From Polyangium spumosum (GTDB lineage Bacteria; Myxococcota_A; Polyangia; Polyangiales; Polyangiaceae), in contig NZ_WJIE01000002.1 in NCBI RefSeq assembly GCF_009649845.1, positions 968,483-1,032,482 of the forward strand: DNA of 64,000 bases. The letters run 5' to 3'. Shown piece by piece: positions 1-9,534 of the stretch. Numbering within the stretch: the stretch's first letter is position 1; the number at the start of each line of letters is the position of its first letter. Position numbers and translations under genes: made by a program. The notes under the pieces were generated by a model that saw only the letters and a list, made by a program, of their open reading frames with translations, did not search any database and was not told where the DNA came from.

Positions 1-1
1 T

Positions 2-91
2 CGCCTGCAACAGGATCCGAACTACGTCATCCGCTCGTGGATGACGGTCGTGACGTACATGCTGTCCGACTACCACTTCCTTTACGAATGA
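2..91 (+). CDS. C-terminal 29 residues of an unidentified protein
   Basis: An open frame enters from the left edge and ends at the TGA at 89-91. The visible tail is aromatic and ends in HFLYE. It lies 11 bp before the DUF1501 gene on the same strand, so the two are probably co-transcribed. In many bacteria DUF1501 genes follow a DUF1800 or cytochrome-like (DUF1588/1592) partner, and this tail may belong to such a protein. Too little is visible to assign a family. Confidence 0.55.
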   Translation, partial: RLQQDPNYVIRSWMTVVTYMLSDYHFLYE

Positions 92-102
92 GGCGAGCCC
101 CC

Positions 103-1389
103 ATGGACCGAAGAGATTTCCTCAAGATCACCTCCGCGGCAGGGCTCGGCATTGCCGCCAGCAGCATCCCGTTCTCGAACGACGCCGAGGCCGCGGCGTA
201 CGAGGGCAAGTTCTACATCCTGATCCACGCCGGCGGCGGCTGGGACGTCACGAGCTTCTGCGATCCCAAGGGATCGAAGGGCGAGAGTGATCCCGATCCG
301 ATGAACAACTACCTCGCGACGGACATCGGGACGGCCGTCGGCAGCACGAGCAAGCTGCCGATGCAGTACGCCCCCGATCCGAACGGCGCGAACAAGGCGT
401 TCTTCGACAAGTACGTGAACGACCTCATGGTGCTGAACGCCGTCGACACGTCGACGAACAGCCACGACGTCGGCACGCGCGTGACCTGGGCGGGCACGCT
501 GGCCGAGAACAAGGCCTCGTTCGGCGCGCTCGTCGCGGCGGCGTCCGGCGGAGCGCTGCCGATGGCGTACATCTCGTACGGCGGCTACGACACGACGGCG
601 GGCACGGTGGCGGTCACGCGCGTGGGCAACGTCGATGCGATCCGTCGCATCGCCTTCCCGAACGTGATCGACCCGGGCAACCAGAACCAGGCCGGCTACT
701 TCACGGACGAGACCGCGGCGCGCCTCGCCGAGACGCGCACGGCGCGCCACATGGCGTACGCCGAGAAGCAGAACCTGCCGCGCATCCAGCAGTCGATGGG
801 CATGTTGTTCACGGCGCGCTCGGGGCAAAACGAGCTCAAGAAGCTGACGGAGTTCCTTCCCGCGCAGCTCGAGCAAGGCAACCTGCGGCGCCAGGCGCAG
901 ATCGCCCTCGCGGCGTACCGCGCGGGCATCTGCGTCAGCGCGAACCTCGGCATCGGCGGGTTCGACACGCACGGCAACAACGACCAGCAGCAGTTCAACC
1001 AGCTCGCCCAGCTCTGGGACGGCATCGACTACCTCGTCACCGAGGCGAAGGCGACGGGCGTCTGGGAGAAGATGGTGATCGTCGTCGGGTCCGACTTCGG
1101 CCGCACGCCGGGGTACAACTCCGGTAACGGCAAGGACCACTGGTCGATCACGAGCATGCTGCTGATGGGCGCGGGCATCCCGGGCAACACGGTCATCGGC
1201 AAGACGACCGAGCGTCACAACCCGATGAACCTCGACCCGAAGACGCTCGAGCCTGTCGAGGGCGGCGGCGTCCGCCTGAAGCCCGGCCACGTGCACCGCG
1301 CGCTCCGCAGGCTCGCGGGGATCGATCAGAACGAGATCGCGGCGCGCTTCCCGATCAAGGAGAAGGAAGAGCTGCCGCTGTTCGGCTGA
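103..1389 (+). CDS. DUF1501 family protein with Tat-type signal
   Basis: A 428-residue protein. The start at 103 is chosen because it begins MDRRDFLKIT, a twin-arginine (Tat) signal followed by a hydrophobic Ala/Gly stretch and an AEA-type cleavage region near residue 30, so export in folded form is likely. The body matches the DUF1501 family, a relative of the alkaline phosphatase/sulfatase fold. Visible family features are the HAGGGWD segment near residue 43, GGFDTHGNND near 287, the GSDFGRTP motif near 330, and the following GKDHW segment. The biochemical role of DUF1501 proteins is not settled. They usually pair with DUF1800 or related secreted proteins, which fits the partial gene just upstream. 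The gene ends 31 bp before a strong terminator hairpin. Confidence 0.85.
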   Translation: MDRRDFLKITSAAGLGIAASSIPFSNDAEAAAYEGKFYILIHAGGGWDVTSFCDPKGSKGESDPDPMNNYLATDIGTAVGSTSKLPMQYAPDPNGANKAFFDKYVNDLMVLNAVDTSTNSHDVGTRVTWAGTLAENKASFGALVAAASGGALPMAYISYGGYDTTAGTVAVTRVGNVDAIRRIAFPNVIDPGNQNQAGYFTDETAARLAETRTARHMAYAEKQNLPRIQQSMGMLFTARSGQNELKKLTEFLPAQLEQGNLRRQAQIALAAYRAGICVSANLGIGGFDTHGNNDQQQFNQLAQLWDGIDYLVTEAKATGVWEKMVIVVGSDFGRTPGYNSGNGKDHWSITSMLLMGAGIPGNTVIGKTTERHNPMNLDPKTLEPVEGGGVRLKPGHVHRALRRLAGIDQNEIAARFPIKEKEELPLFG

Positions 1390-1420
1390 TCGAGAGAGCG
1401 ATCCGTCGCTCGAAATGAAA

Positions 1421-1457
1421 AGGCCCCCTCGGTTCGTCCGAGGGGGCCTCTTCGTTT
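1421..1457. terminator. Rho-independent terminator, probably bidirectional
   Basis: A perfect 12-bp stem (1421-1432 with 1438-1449), rich in G and C, encloses a 5-nt loop. It is followed on the plus strand by a T-rich run to 1457 and preceded by AAAA at 1417-1420, which gives the minus strand a short T tract as well. It sits between two convergent genes and can serve both. Confidence 0.85.
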
Positions 1458-1480
1458 TGTCGTTGGTCGATCGGTCGCTC

Positions 1481-2869
1481 TCAGGGGAGGTCGATACCGA
1501 GCTTCTCCTCGATGAACGCGGAGAGCGCGGCCTGATCGGGCTCCGCGAGCGACGAGAACGTCGCGAGGTGGTTCCCGTTCGTGACGTCGAAGCGGAGGTT
1601 GCCGCTGCCTGCCGCCGGGGTGATGGCGCCGGCCGACCACGGGTCCTGGTCGGAGTAGACGAAGGCGACGCCGTCCCCGAGGCGGGCGAACTCTGCGAGC
1701 GCGTTGTTCTCCTCGGTGTCGAACATCGGCGGCGTCACGCCCTCGGGCACGAGGCCGCGCTCCATGTCGACGAGGCCTTCGGGCAGGAGGCCCTCCGCGA
1801 CGAGCTCGGCGCGCGGCAGGGCGGGCCAGCCGCCGCTCTGCTGCACCTCGTAGAAGTAGGCGCCGAAGAACGTGAGGTACCCGTCGGACATCGGGTAGGT
1901 GCCGAAGATGCTGGTGACGTCGAAGAACGCCGTCGTCAGCTCCTCGGCCGTCGCCATCGCGGGATCGGGCAGACCCGTGCAATCGTCGGGCGTGCCGAAG
2001 TATTGCCAGAACAGCCACGGGTAGGAGAGCGCGGCGGCCTCGAAGGCGCGCGCGGGCTCGACGCGGGTGAAGGTGTCCTCGAGCTCGTCGGCGGCCATCG
2101 CCTGCACCGCGGGCTCGACGGCCGTGCGTTGCGGCCCGAGCACGGCGCGCTGGATGGCCTCGAGGCGGTCCTGGCAGGTGGCGTCGACGGTGTCGAAGAA
2201 CGCGAGGAAACGCGTGTCCTCGGCCGTCATGAAGGGGGAGCCGAAGGCGACGGCGGCGTCGACGTCGTCGGGGTAATGGCGGCGGAAGCTCACCATGTCG
2301 ACGCCGCCGTTGGAGAAGCCCGAGCCGATCCACGCGCTCTTGTACAGCTCGCGCAGGCGCACCACGACGTCGTGGGCGTCGTCGGCGACCTGCTTGCGCG
2401 TGAAGAGGGAGAAGTCGTCGCCGTTGCCGTTGTGGAAGCGCTTGTCGAGGACGAGCTGATTTCCCGCGAGGAGCGTCGTCAGCTCGTCCTGATCGAACCC
2501 GAGATAATTGCTGTATCCCGTGGAGATCAGGTTCATCGGCCGGTCGAAGCCGCGGTGGATGAGCGTGAGGTATTGCTCGTGGGTGCCCGCGCTCGGGTCC
2601 TGGTGGTCGTTCTGCTGCAGGAGCGTGAGGTCGTAGAGCTCGGCGCCGTCGTCGCTCTTGCCGGCGGGTTTGACGAGGAAGCCGGCCGCCTCGAGCGCGG
2701 CGGTGACGCTGATGCAAGGAGGCGCGTTTGCCGCGTCGCCGGAGCAGACGCCGCAGTTGGCCTTGTCGGCGCCTTCGCCGTTACAATCCGGCTCGGGCTC
2801 GGTCGAGCCGCAGCCGGTGGTGAGGGGGAGGAGAAGAAGCAGGGGGAGAAGCCGTACAAGCAATTTCAT
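1481..2869 (-). CDS. Lipoprotein, S28/S37-like serine peptidase (alpha/beta hydrolase fold)
   Basis: A 462-residue lipoprotein. The start at 2869 is preferred over an upstream in-frame start because it begins directly with a lysine and a leucine-rich signal ending in the lipobox LTTGC. After a short acidic Cys-containing spacer, the body resembles secreted tripeptidyl aminopeptidases of peptidase family S37. The nucleophile elbow reads GFSNGG and is followed by the family's FRRHYPDDVD segment. The acid is likely in SDQDPWSAG and the base in NGNHLATF near the C-terminus, so a full Ser-Asp-His triad is present. It probably degrades peptides at the cell surface. Substrate specificity cannot be read from the sequence. 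It is transcribed toward the shared terminator with the DUF1501 gene. Confidence 0.75.
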   Translation of the reverse strand: MKLLVRLLPLLLLLPLTTGCGSTEPEPDCNGEGADKANCGVCSGDAANAPPCISVTAALEAAGFLVKPAGKSDDGAELYDLTLLQQNDHQDPSAGTHEQYLTLIHRGFDRPMNLISTGYSNYLGFDQDELTTLLAGNQLVLDKRFHNGNGDDFSLFTRKQVADDAHDVVVRLRELYKSAWIGSGFSNGGVDMVSFRRHYPDDVDAAVAFGSPFMTAEDTRFLAFFDTVDATCQDRLEAIQRAVLGPQRTAVEPAVQAMAADELEDTFTRVEPARAFEAAALSYPWLFWQYFGTPDDCTGLPDPAMATAEELTTAFFDVTSIFGTYPMSDGYLTFFGAYFYEVQQSGGWPALPRAELVAEGLLPEGLVDMERGLVPEGVTPPMFDTEENNALAEFARLGDGVAFVYSDQDPWSAGAITPAAGSGNLRFDVTNGNHLATFSSLAEPDQAALSAFIEEKLGIDLP

Positions 2870-2998
2870 GTGGATGTGCCCTTCGGTGGGGATCCGTGAA
2901 GGGCGCACACCGTACCAGGCCCCGATCATACGCGAGCCGCGTTTCCGCCAATCGGATTTGCAAATCTGCGAATGGACACGGACGCGGCCGGACCGGGC

Positions 2999-4408
2999 TC
3001 ACGACGCCCGCTCCCCCGGACGCGGATCGGCGCGGACATCTCCTGCACGAGCGGCCGGGAACCGCGCCACGAACCGGCTCCCTGCCATTCGTGTGGCGTC
3101 GAAGACGACATCGCCGCCGTGTGCGCGCGCAATCTGACGTGCGATCGGGAGGCCCAATCCGGCGCCCGGCATGTCATCGGCCCGCTCGCGCACGCCCCGA
3201 TAAAAAGGCTCGAACACGCGCTCGCGCTCCGCCTCCGGGATCCCCGGCCCCTCGTCGCTCACCGCGGCCTCGATCACGTCGCCGCGTCGCTCGACGACGA
3301 CCTCCACGCGGCCCCCTCTGGGCGAATGTCGCACCGCATTCTCGACGAGGTTCCGTACGAGCCGCTCCAGATTGCGGGGATGCCCGAGGACGTACGCAGT
3401 CTTCCCGCCGATCTCGATGCGTGTATCGCGCTCGCGTGCCTCCCACGCGACCGCCTCGGCAGCGGCTCGCGCCCGTTCGAGGACGTCGACCGGCTCCGAG
3501 GGCTCGCCCACGTCCGCGCCGAGGCGCGCGAGGGCCAGGAGGTCCTCGGTCATGAGCTTGATCCGGCGCGCGGCCTCCAGCGCCTCCTCGATCGCCTGCC
3601 GGTAGGCATCCGCCTCGCGCGGCTTGCGCAGGGCGTGCGAGAGCTCGCCGTAGAGCGTCGTCAGCGGCGAGCGCATCTCGTGGGCCGCCTGCGCGATGAA
3701 GCGCTGCTGCGAGGCGACGAGCACGTCGAGGCGCTCGATCATCTCGTTGATGTCCTTGCCGAGCTGCGCGATCTCCGCGTCGCCCGTGGGCGTCGCGACG
3801 CGCGCGGACAGATCCCCGGCGGCCACGCGCCGCGCGACGAGCGTGATCGCCTCGTGCTCGCGCGTCAGTCGACGGACGATCCACGTCGCCAGGAGCACGG
3901 ACCACCCCACGGCGACAAAAAACACCGTGAGCATCGCGCGCGCGAGGAACGACGCGTCCCCATCCAGATCGGTGCGTGGCGCCGCGAGCAGCAGGCGCGC
4001 GCCCGCGTGGGCCGGGATGGGCACGAGCACGCCGCGCAGGTGCTCGCCGCGGAACCACAGGTCGAAGCACTCGGTCGAGCCGGGTCCGAGCGTCTCGATC
4101 GGCGGAGGCGTGCCCTGGAACGTCGGCGTCGCGGCGAGCACGCCGCCGTCCGCGCCGAAGATCGCGCCGTACTTCGTCAGGGGTCCGACGTCGTTCGCCG
4201 CGGGCCCGGGGCGGTCGCTGATGGCGAGCTCGTCGCCGCCGAGCGCCGAGGCCTCACGCGCCTCCTCTGCGGCTTCCGCGCGTAACGCTTCGTCGAGCTG
4301 GCGCTCTTGCGACACGTTGACGGCGATGGAGATCGACATGAGCGCGCCGCCGAGCGTCGCCACCGTCATCACCGAGACGGCCCCGACGAAGCGCCTCCGG
4401 AAGCTCAT
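2999..4408 (-). CDS. Sensor histidine kinase (HAMP-HisKA-HATPase)
   Basis: A 469-residue membrane sensor kinase. It has an N-terminal transmembrane helix near residues 10-30, a periplasmic region of about 130 residues, a second membrane segment near 155-175, a HAMP linker, a dimerisation/phosphoacceptor helix with the H-box AAHEMRSPL, and an ATPase domain with the N-box NLVENAVRHS and G-boxes DEGPGIP and GAGLGLPIA. Its start overlaps the stop of the response-regulator gene by 4 bp (ATGA), so the two are translationally coupled, with the regulator first. The pair is divergent from an RND efflux operon, which suggests that it senses a toxic compound or envelope stress and controls the pump. The ligand is unknown. 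Confidence 0.9.
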   Translation of the reverse strand: MSFRRRFVGAVSVMTVATLGGALMSISIAVNVSQERQLDEALRAEAAEEAREASALGGDELAISDRPGPAANDVGPLTKYGAIFGADGGVLAATPTFQGTPPPIETLGPGSTECFDLWFRGEHLRGVLVPIPAHAGARLLLAAPRTDLDGDASFLARAMLTVFFVAVGWSVLLATWIVRRLTREHEAITLVARRVAAGDLSARVATPTGDAEIAQLGKDINEMIERLDVLVASQQRFIAQAAHEMRSPLTTLYGELSHALRKPREADAYRQAIEEALEAARRIKLMTEDLLALARLGADVGEPSEPVDVLERARAAAEAVAWEARERDTRIEIGGKTAYVLGHPRNLERLVRNLVENAVRHSPRGGRVEVVVERRGDVIEAAVSDEGPGIPEAERERVFEPFYRGVRERADDMPGAGLGLPIARQIARAHGGDVVFDATRMAGSRFVARFPAARAGDVRADPRPGERAS

Positions 4409-5073
4409 GTCGCCCGCTCCACGCGCAGCCGGTAACCGACGCCGCGCACCGTCTCGATCATCCAGGCGTGATCACCGAGCTTGTCGCGCAGGCGGCTCAC
4501 GTGGACCTCGACGAGGTTCGTCCCGGGGTCGAACTTGATCTCCCAGACGTGCGCGAGCAGCTCCGACTTCGGCACCACGCGCTCGACCCGGTGCGCGAGG
4601 TGCAGGAGGAGCGTGTACTCGCGGCCCGTGAGGTCCAGCGCGGCGCCGCGGAGCAGCACGCGGCGGTTCATCCGGTCGATCTCCAGATCCCCGCAGAGGA
4701 GCCGCGAGAACGCCGACGAGCGGCGCAGGAGCGCCCGGATGCGCGCGAGCAGCTCCTCGACCTCGAACGGCTTCACGACGTAGTCGTCCGCGCCCGTCTC
4801 GAGCCCGAGCACGCGCTCGCGCAGCTCGCCGCGGGCGGTGAGCATCAGGATCGGCGTGACGAGGCCGGCGCGGCGGAGCGTCCGGCAGACGGAGAGGCCG
4901 TCGACGTCCGGCAGCATCCAGTCGAGGACGATGAGGTCGTACATCCCCGTCTGGGCCTGCGACGTGGCGTCGGCGCCGTTCGCGCAGATGTCGGCGACGT
5001 AGCCCTCCTCGGTGAGGACCCGGGCGACGAACTTCGCGACCCGCGCGTCGTCCTCGACGATCAGCACCTTCAT
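4405..5073 (-). CDS. OmpR-family response regulator
   Basis: A 222-residue regulator. The N-terminal receiver domain shows the acidic pair in IVEDD, the phosphoacceptor aspartate in LIVLDWMLPDVDG near residue 51, the Thr/Ala switch in LTARG, and the conserved lysine in VVKPF. The C-terminal half is an OmpR/PhoB winged helix with the LTGREYTLLLHLA helix and the VEVHVSRLRDKL recognition region. It overlaps the sensor-kinase gene by 4 bp. It is transcribed away from the RND operon across a 167-bp gap, the usual arrangement for a regulator that controls both itself and the pump. Confidence 0.92.
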   Translation of the reverse strand: MKVLIVEDDARVAKFVARVLTEEGYVADICANGADATSQAQTGMYDLIVLDWMLPDVDGLSVCRTLRRAGLVTPILMLTARGELRERVLGLETGADDYVVKPFEVEELLARIRALLRRSSAFSRLLCGDLEIDRMNRRVLLRGAALDLTGREYTLLLHLAHRVERVVPKSELLAHVWEIKFDPGTNLVEVHVSRLRDKLGDHAWMIETVRGVGYRLRVERAT

Positions 5074-5240
5074 CCCGCCCGAAGGACTAGCAGAACGTGC
5101 CGAGCGGGAAACATTACGAGATTTTAATCTGGCTTGTAACGACCCGCCGGCCCCCGGTGGCTACGGTCGGGCCCGTGCCGACCGATCTCCCCCGCCGCGC
5201 AGCGCCGCCCTTCGCAGGGTTGTCCTCACATGCCTACCGG
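5074..5240. promoter_or_regulatory. Divergent promoter region between two-component system and RND operon
   Basis: This gap holds an unusually AT-rich patch for the window (about 5110-5140). Within it lies a loose inverted ATTAC...GTAAC pair (about 5113-5139), a plausible place for OmpR-type binding and promoter melting. No confident -35/-10 pair can be assigned by eye. Confidence 0.4.
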
Positions 5241-6368
5241 GTGTCCCCGCGCGTCCGGGTATTGCGCACCCTGTCGATATTCGTCGCCTTGCTCCTTCAC
5301 ATCCTGGCCTGCAAGCCGGGCGTGAAGCCGGAGCCGAGCGCGACGGCGGAGCCCGGGCTGGCTTTGCCCGTCGCTTCACCCGTCGTCGCCGATCGATCCA
5401 TCGAGCGCGAGTACGTCGCCGAGATCCGGGCGGCTCGTCATGCGGAGATTCGATCACGCATCAAGGGCGTCATCGAAGCCGTCGCCGTCGACGAGGGCCA
5501 GGCGGTGAAGGCGGGCGACACGCTCTTCTCGATCGACGCGCGCGCGTTGAAGAAAGAGGTCCTCGCGGCGAGGGCGGCCGCCGCGACCGCGGAGGCCGAG
5601 CTCCGGAGCGGCCAGCTCGAGCGGGAGAACATGCAGCTCCTGATCGACAAGGACGTCGTCTCGAAGGCCGAGATCACGCTCGTCGACGCGAAGATCCAGA
5701 CGCTCAAGGCGAAGGTCGAGGAGGCGCGGGCGGGCGCCGGGCGGGCCGCGGTCGAGCTCGGCTACGCGACGGTCAAGGCGCCCTTCGACGGCTTCGTGAA
5801 CCGCATCCCGCGCAAGGTCGGCAGCGCCGTCGCCGAGGACGAGCTGCTCACGACGATCACCGACACGAGCGACGTGTACGCCTACTTCCGCGTCTCGGAG
5901 CGGGAGTACCTCGAATATTCGGCCGCGTCGGCCGAGCGCCCGAAGGAGGTCACGCTGAAGCTCGCCGACGGCAGCACGTTCCCGGTCAAGGGCGTCATCG
6001 ACACCATCGAGAGCGAGTTCGACAGGGAGACGGGGACCATCGCGTTCCGCGCGAAATTCTCGAATGCGGCCGGCACGCTCAAGCACGGCAGCAGCGGCAA
6101 GGTCGTCCTCGCGACGGACCTGCGCGGCGCCCTCCTCGTGCCACAAAAGTCGACCTTCGAAATGCAAGGGGAGGTCTTCGTGTACGCGCTCGACGCGGAC
6201 AACACGGCGAGGGCCCGGAGGCTCGTCCCCGGGGCGCGGCTCTCCGACACGTTCGTCGTCGAATCCGGCCTCCAGAAGGACGACCGGTTCGTCCTCGAAG
6301 GGGTCCAGAAGGTCAAGGACGGGGCCCGCATCCACGTGCGCCCCGCCGACGCCTCGGCCGCACGGTGA
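5241..6368 (+). CDS. RND efflux periplasmic adaptor (membrane fusion protein), lipoprotein
   Basis: A 375-residue adaptor if translation begins at the GTG at 5241. The frame is open back to an ATG at 5097, only 23 bp from the divergent regulator, but that longer N-terminus is arginine/proline-rich and would bury the signal peptide. From 5241 the protein opens with a basic residue cluster, a hydrophobic helix and the lipobox ILAC. The rest shows the adaptor plan: barrel-sandwich half with VAVDEGQAVKAGDTLF, an alpha-helical hairpin rich in E/A/K, the second half with APFDGFVNR, then beta-barrel and membrane-proximal domains. It should bridge the inner-membrane pump and the outer-membrane factor encoded downstream. 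Confidence 0.85.
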   Translation: MSPRVRVLRTLSIFVALLLHILACKPGVKPEPSATAEPGLALPVASPVVADRSIEREYVAEIRAARHAEIRSRIKGVIEAVAVDEGQAVKAGDTLFSIDARALKKEVLAARAAAATAEAELRSGQLERENMQLLIDKDVVSKAEITLVDAKIQTLKAKVEEARAGAGRAAVELGYATVKAPFDGFVNRIPRKVGSAVAEDELLTTITDTSDVYAYFRVSEREYLEYSAASAERPKEVTLKLADGSTFPVKGVIDTIESEFDRETGTIAFRAKFSNAAGTLKHGSSGKVVLATDLRGALLVPQKSTFEMQGEVFVYALDADNTARARRLVPGARLSDTFVVESGLQKDDRFVLEGVQKVKDGARIHVRPADASAAR

Positions 6369-6375
6369 TCCACAC

Positions 6376-9300
6376 ATGCTGACGACATTCGTCCGCCGCC
6401 CCGTCCTGTCGGCGGTCATCTCGATCCTCCTCGTCCTCCTCGGGTTGCTCTCGCTCCGGCGTATGCCGATGGCGCTGTTCCCGAGCGTCGCGCCGCCGGA
6501 GGTCAACGTCACCGTCGAATACACGGGCGCGAACGCCGAGACCGTCACGAAGGCCGCGATCGTCCCGCTCGAGCGCGCGATCAATGGCGTGCCCGGGATG
6601 AAGTACATGAGCAGCGACGCCGGCAACGACGGCGTCGGCGTCGTGCAGATCCTCTTCGAGACGGGCACCGATCCGGACGTCGCGGCGATCAACGTGCAAA
6701 ACCGCGTGAACGCCGTGATGGGCGAGCTGCCCGCGGAGGTCATCCGCAACGGCGTGAAAATCGCCAAGGAAGAAAACGCGATGCTCATGTACCTGAGCAT
6801 CCACAGCACGAACCCCGACCACGACGAGAAATTCCTCTACAACTTCGCCGACATCAACGTCCTCGCAGAGCTCAAGCGCATCCATGGCGTCGGGTACGCC
6901 GACATCCTCGGCGCCAAGGAGTACGCGATGCGGGTATGGCTCAAGCCCGACAAGATGGCGACGTATGGCGTGTCGAGCGACGACGTGCTCGACGCCCTCG
7001 AGGAGAGCAACGTCGAGGCCGCGCCCGGCAAGATTGGCGAAAACAGCGACAAGGGGACGACGCCCCTCCAGTACACGCTCAGGTACACCGGCAAGTTCAA
7101 CACGGTCGAGGCGTACGAGGCGATCCCCATCCGCGCGATGGCCGACGGTCGAATCCTCAAGATCAAGGACGTCGCCGACGTCGAGTTCGGGACGACCTAT
7201 TTCGACGTCGAGGCGAAGTTCAACGGCAGGCCCGCCGCATCCATCCTGCTGAAGCAGCTCCCCGGCTCGAACGCGAGCGAGGTCATCGAGGCCGTCAAGC
7301 AGCGCCTCGCCGTGATCAAAAAAGAGACCTTCCTCCCCGGCATGGACTACGCGTTCAGCTTCGACGTGAGCCGCTTCCTCGACGCGTCGGTGCACGAGGT
7401 CCGGAAGACGCTCCTCGAGGCCTTCGTGCTCGTCGCGCTCGTGGTGTTCTTGTTCCTCCAGGACCTCCGCTCGACGCTCATCCCGGTCATCGCCGTGCCG
7501 GTCTCGCTCGTCGGCACCTTCGTCTTCATTCAGCTCCTCGGCTTCTCGCTGAACCTGATCACCCTGTTCGCCCTCGTGCTGGCGATTGGCATCGTCGTCG
7601 ACGACGCGATCGTGGTCGTCGAGGCCGTCCACCACAAGATGACGCACAGCGGCCTCTCCGCTCGCGAGGCGACCGAACAGTCGCTCGGCGAGATTGGCCC
7701 GGCGATCCTCGCCATCACGCTCGTCATGGGCTCCGTCTTCGTCCCGCTCGGGTTCATCGACGGGCCGGCCGGGATCTTTTATCGACAGTTCGCGCTGACG
7801 ATGGCCATCGCCATCGCCCTCTCGGGTCTGATCGCGCTGACGCTGACGCCCGCCCTCTGCGCGTCGTTCCTCCGGCCGCACGAGGCGCGGCCGCGCTCGG
7901 CGCTCGCTCGGTTCTTCGGGTGGTTCAATGGGGGCTACACGAAGCTCGAGGGTGGGTATGCGGGGCTCGTGCGCCGCACGGCCGCGCGGCGCGCCGTCAC
8001 CTTCGTGTTGCTCGGCGGCTTCGCAATGAGCACGGGGCTCGTCGCGAGGACGGTGCCGCGGGGGTTCATCCCCGAGGAAGACCAGGGCGTCTTTTACGTC
8101 AGCGTCACGTCGCCGCCGGGCGCCACGCTCGAGCAGACGAAGGAGGTCGTCAATGCCATCGCGACGGCGGCGCGTGACCTCGAAGGCGTGGAGAGTATCT
8201 CGACGCTGGCGGGGACGAACGTGCTCTCCGACGGGACCGGGGCCGGTTATGGAACCTGCCTCGTGAACCTCGCGCCGTGGAAACAACGGACGCGATCGGT
8301 CCACGAGATCATCGCGGCCCTCGAGCAGCACGTCTCGCACATTCATGCCGCGGATCTCGAGTTCTTCCCGCCGCCGTCCGTCCCCGGTTATGGCAACGCG
8401 AGTGGCTTCGAGCTGCGCCTGCTCGACAAGACCGGGCGGGGCGACTTCCGCGAGATGCAAGGCGTGGTCGACCAGTTCATCGTCGACCTGAAGAGCCGGC
8501 CCGAGATCGCGAGCGCGTTCACGATCTTCAACGCGAACTACCCGCAATACACGCTCCACGTCGACATCGATCGCGCGGCGCAAAAGGGCGTCTCGATCGA
8601 CGATGCGCTCGGCACGCTCCAGACCTTGCTCGGCAGCGAATACGCGACGAACTTCATCCGGTTCGGGCAGATGTACAAGGTCATGGTCCAGGCGCGGCCC
8701 GAGTACCGCGCGGCCCCCGAGCAACTGCTGCGGCTCCAGGTGCGGAGCGACCGCGGCGAGCTCGTCCCGCTCTCGGCGTTCATGACGATGGAGAAGTCGT
8801 ACGGCGTCGACCAGACGACGCGTTACAACATGTATCCCTCGGCCGAGCTCAATGGTGATGGCAAGCCCGGCGTGAGCAGCGGCGAGGTCATCAAGGCCAT
8901 CCAGGAGACGGCGCGCGACAAGCTGCCGCGCGGCTACGGCATCGACTGGGCGGGCATCTCGCGCGACGAGGTGAATGCGGGCAACCAGGGGCTCTGGGTT
9001 GGCCTCATCGCGCTCATCTTCGTGTACCTCGTCCTCGCGGCGCAATACGAGAGCTTCCTCCTGCCCGCGTCGGTCGTCCTGTCCTTGCCGCCGGGGGTCT
9101 TCGGGGCGTTCGCGCTCTTGAAGCTGACGGGCCTCGAAAACAACATCTACACGCACATCGCGCTCGTCGTGCTCATCGGCCTGCTCGGGAAAAACGCCAT
9201 TCTGATCGTCGAGTTCGCCGAGCTCCGGTGTCGTGAGGGCCTCGCCCCGTTCGACGCGGTGGTCGACGCCGCGCGGCAGCGGCTCCGGCCCATTTTGATG

Positions 9301-9534
9301 ACGTCGCTCGCGTTCATCGTCGGCCTCCTCCCGCTCGCCACGGCGACCGGCGCGGGCGCGATCGCGAACCGCACGATCGGCACCGCGACGGTCGGCGGCA
9401 TGGTGATGGGCACATTATGGGGCGTCGTGCTCGTGCCGGGGCTCTATTTGGTGTTCAAGGGGCTCGCCGCGAGGCTGTCGCGACCGGAGGCCCAAGGTGC
9501 CGAAGATGCCCAGGCGGCGGGGGTGGGGTCATGA
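6376..9534 (+). CDS. RND multidrug efflux pump, HAE1/AcrB type
   Basis: A 1052-residue inner-membrane transporter of normal family length. The start at 6376 gives MLTTFVRRPVLSAVIS, the standard N-terminus of the hydrophobe/amphiphile exporter branch, 7 bp after the adaptor stop. Two repeats of one plus five membrane helices flank large periplasmic loops. TM4 carries the proton-relay aspartates in GIVVDDAIVVVE, and the second half has the matching GLLGKNAILIVE segment in TM10. It should exchange protons for lipophilic toxins in complex with its neighbours. Its stop overlaps the start of the outer-membrane factor by 4 bp. The substrate is not predictable, but the motifs fit the HAE1 group rather than metal (HME) pumps. 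Confidence 0.93.
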   Translation: MLTTFVRRPVLSAVISILLVLLGLLSLRRMPMALFPSVAPPEVNVTVEYTGANAETVTKAAIVPLERAINGVPGMKYMSSDAGNDGVGVVQILFETGTDPDVAAINVQNRVNAVMGELPAEVIRNGVKIAKEENAMLMYLSIHSTNPDHDEKFLYNFADINVLAELKRIHGVGYADILGAKEYAMRVWLKPDKMATYGVSSDDVLDALEESNVEAAPGKIGENSDKGTTPLQYTLRYTGKFNTVEAYEAIPIRAMADGRILKIKDVADVEFGTTYFDVEAKFNGRPAASILLKQLPGSNASEVIEAVKQRLAVIKKETFLPGMDYAFSFDVSRFLDASVHEVRKTLLEAFVLVALVVFLFLQDLRSTLIPVIAVPVSLVGTFVFIQLLGFSLNLITLFALVLAIGIVVDDAIVVVEAVHHKMTHSGLSAREATEQSLGEIGPAILAITLVMGSVFVPLGFIDGPAGIFYRQFALTMAIAIALSGLIALTLTPALCASFLRPHEARPRSALARFFGWFNGGYTKLEGGYAGLVRRTAARRAVTFVLLGGFAMSTGLVARTVPRGFIPEEDQGVFYVSVTSPPGATLEQTKEVVNAIATAARDLEGVESISTLAGTNVLSDGTGAGYGTCLVNLAPWKQRTRSVHEIIAALEQHVSHIHAADLEFFPPPSVPGYGNASGFELRLLDKTGRGDFREMQGVVDQFIVDLKSRPEIASAFTIFNANYPQYTLHVDIDRAAQKGVSIDDALGTLQTLLGSEYATNFIRFGQMYKVMVQARPEYRAAPEQLLRLQVRSDRGELVPLSAFMTMEKSYGVDQTTRYNMYPSAELNGDGKPGVSSGEVIKAIQETARDKLPRGYGIDWAGISRDEVNAGNQGLWVGLIALIFVYLVLAAQYESFLLPASVVLSLPPGVFGAFALLKLTGLENNIYTHIALVVLIGLLGKNAILIVEFAELRCREGLAPFDAVVDAARQRLRPILMTSLAFIVGLLPLATATGAGAIANRTIGTATVGGMVMGTLWGVVLVPGLYLVFKGLAARLSRPEAQGAEDAQAAGVGS

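Noticed and set aside
5097..5240. N-terminal extension of the efflux adaptor
   Set aside because: It would place a hydrophilic segment before the lipoprotein signal and leave only 23 bp for a divergent promoter. The GTG at 5241 fits better.
6313..9156. 947-codon open frame antisense to the RND pump gene
   Set aside because: It is a shadow caused by high G/C at third positions. The protein is Arg/Asp/Glu-rich low complexity and lies wholly inside a clear plus-strand gene.
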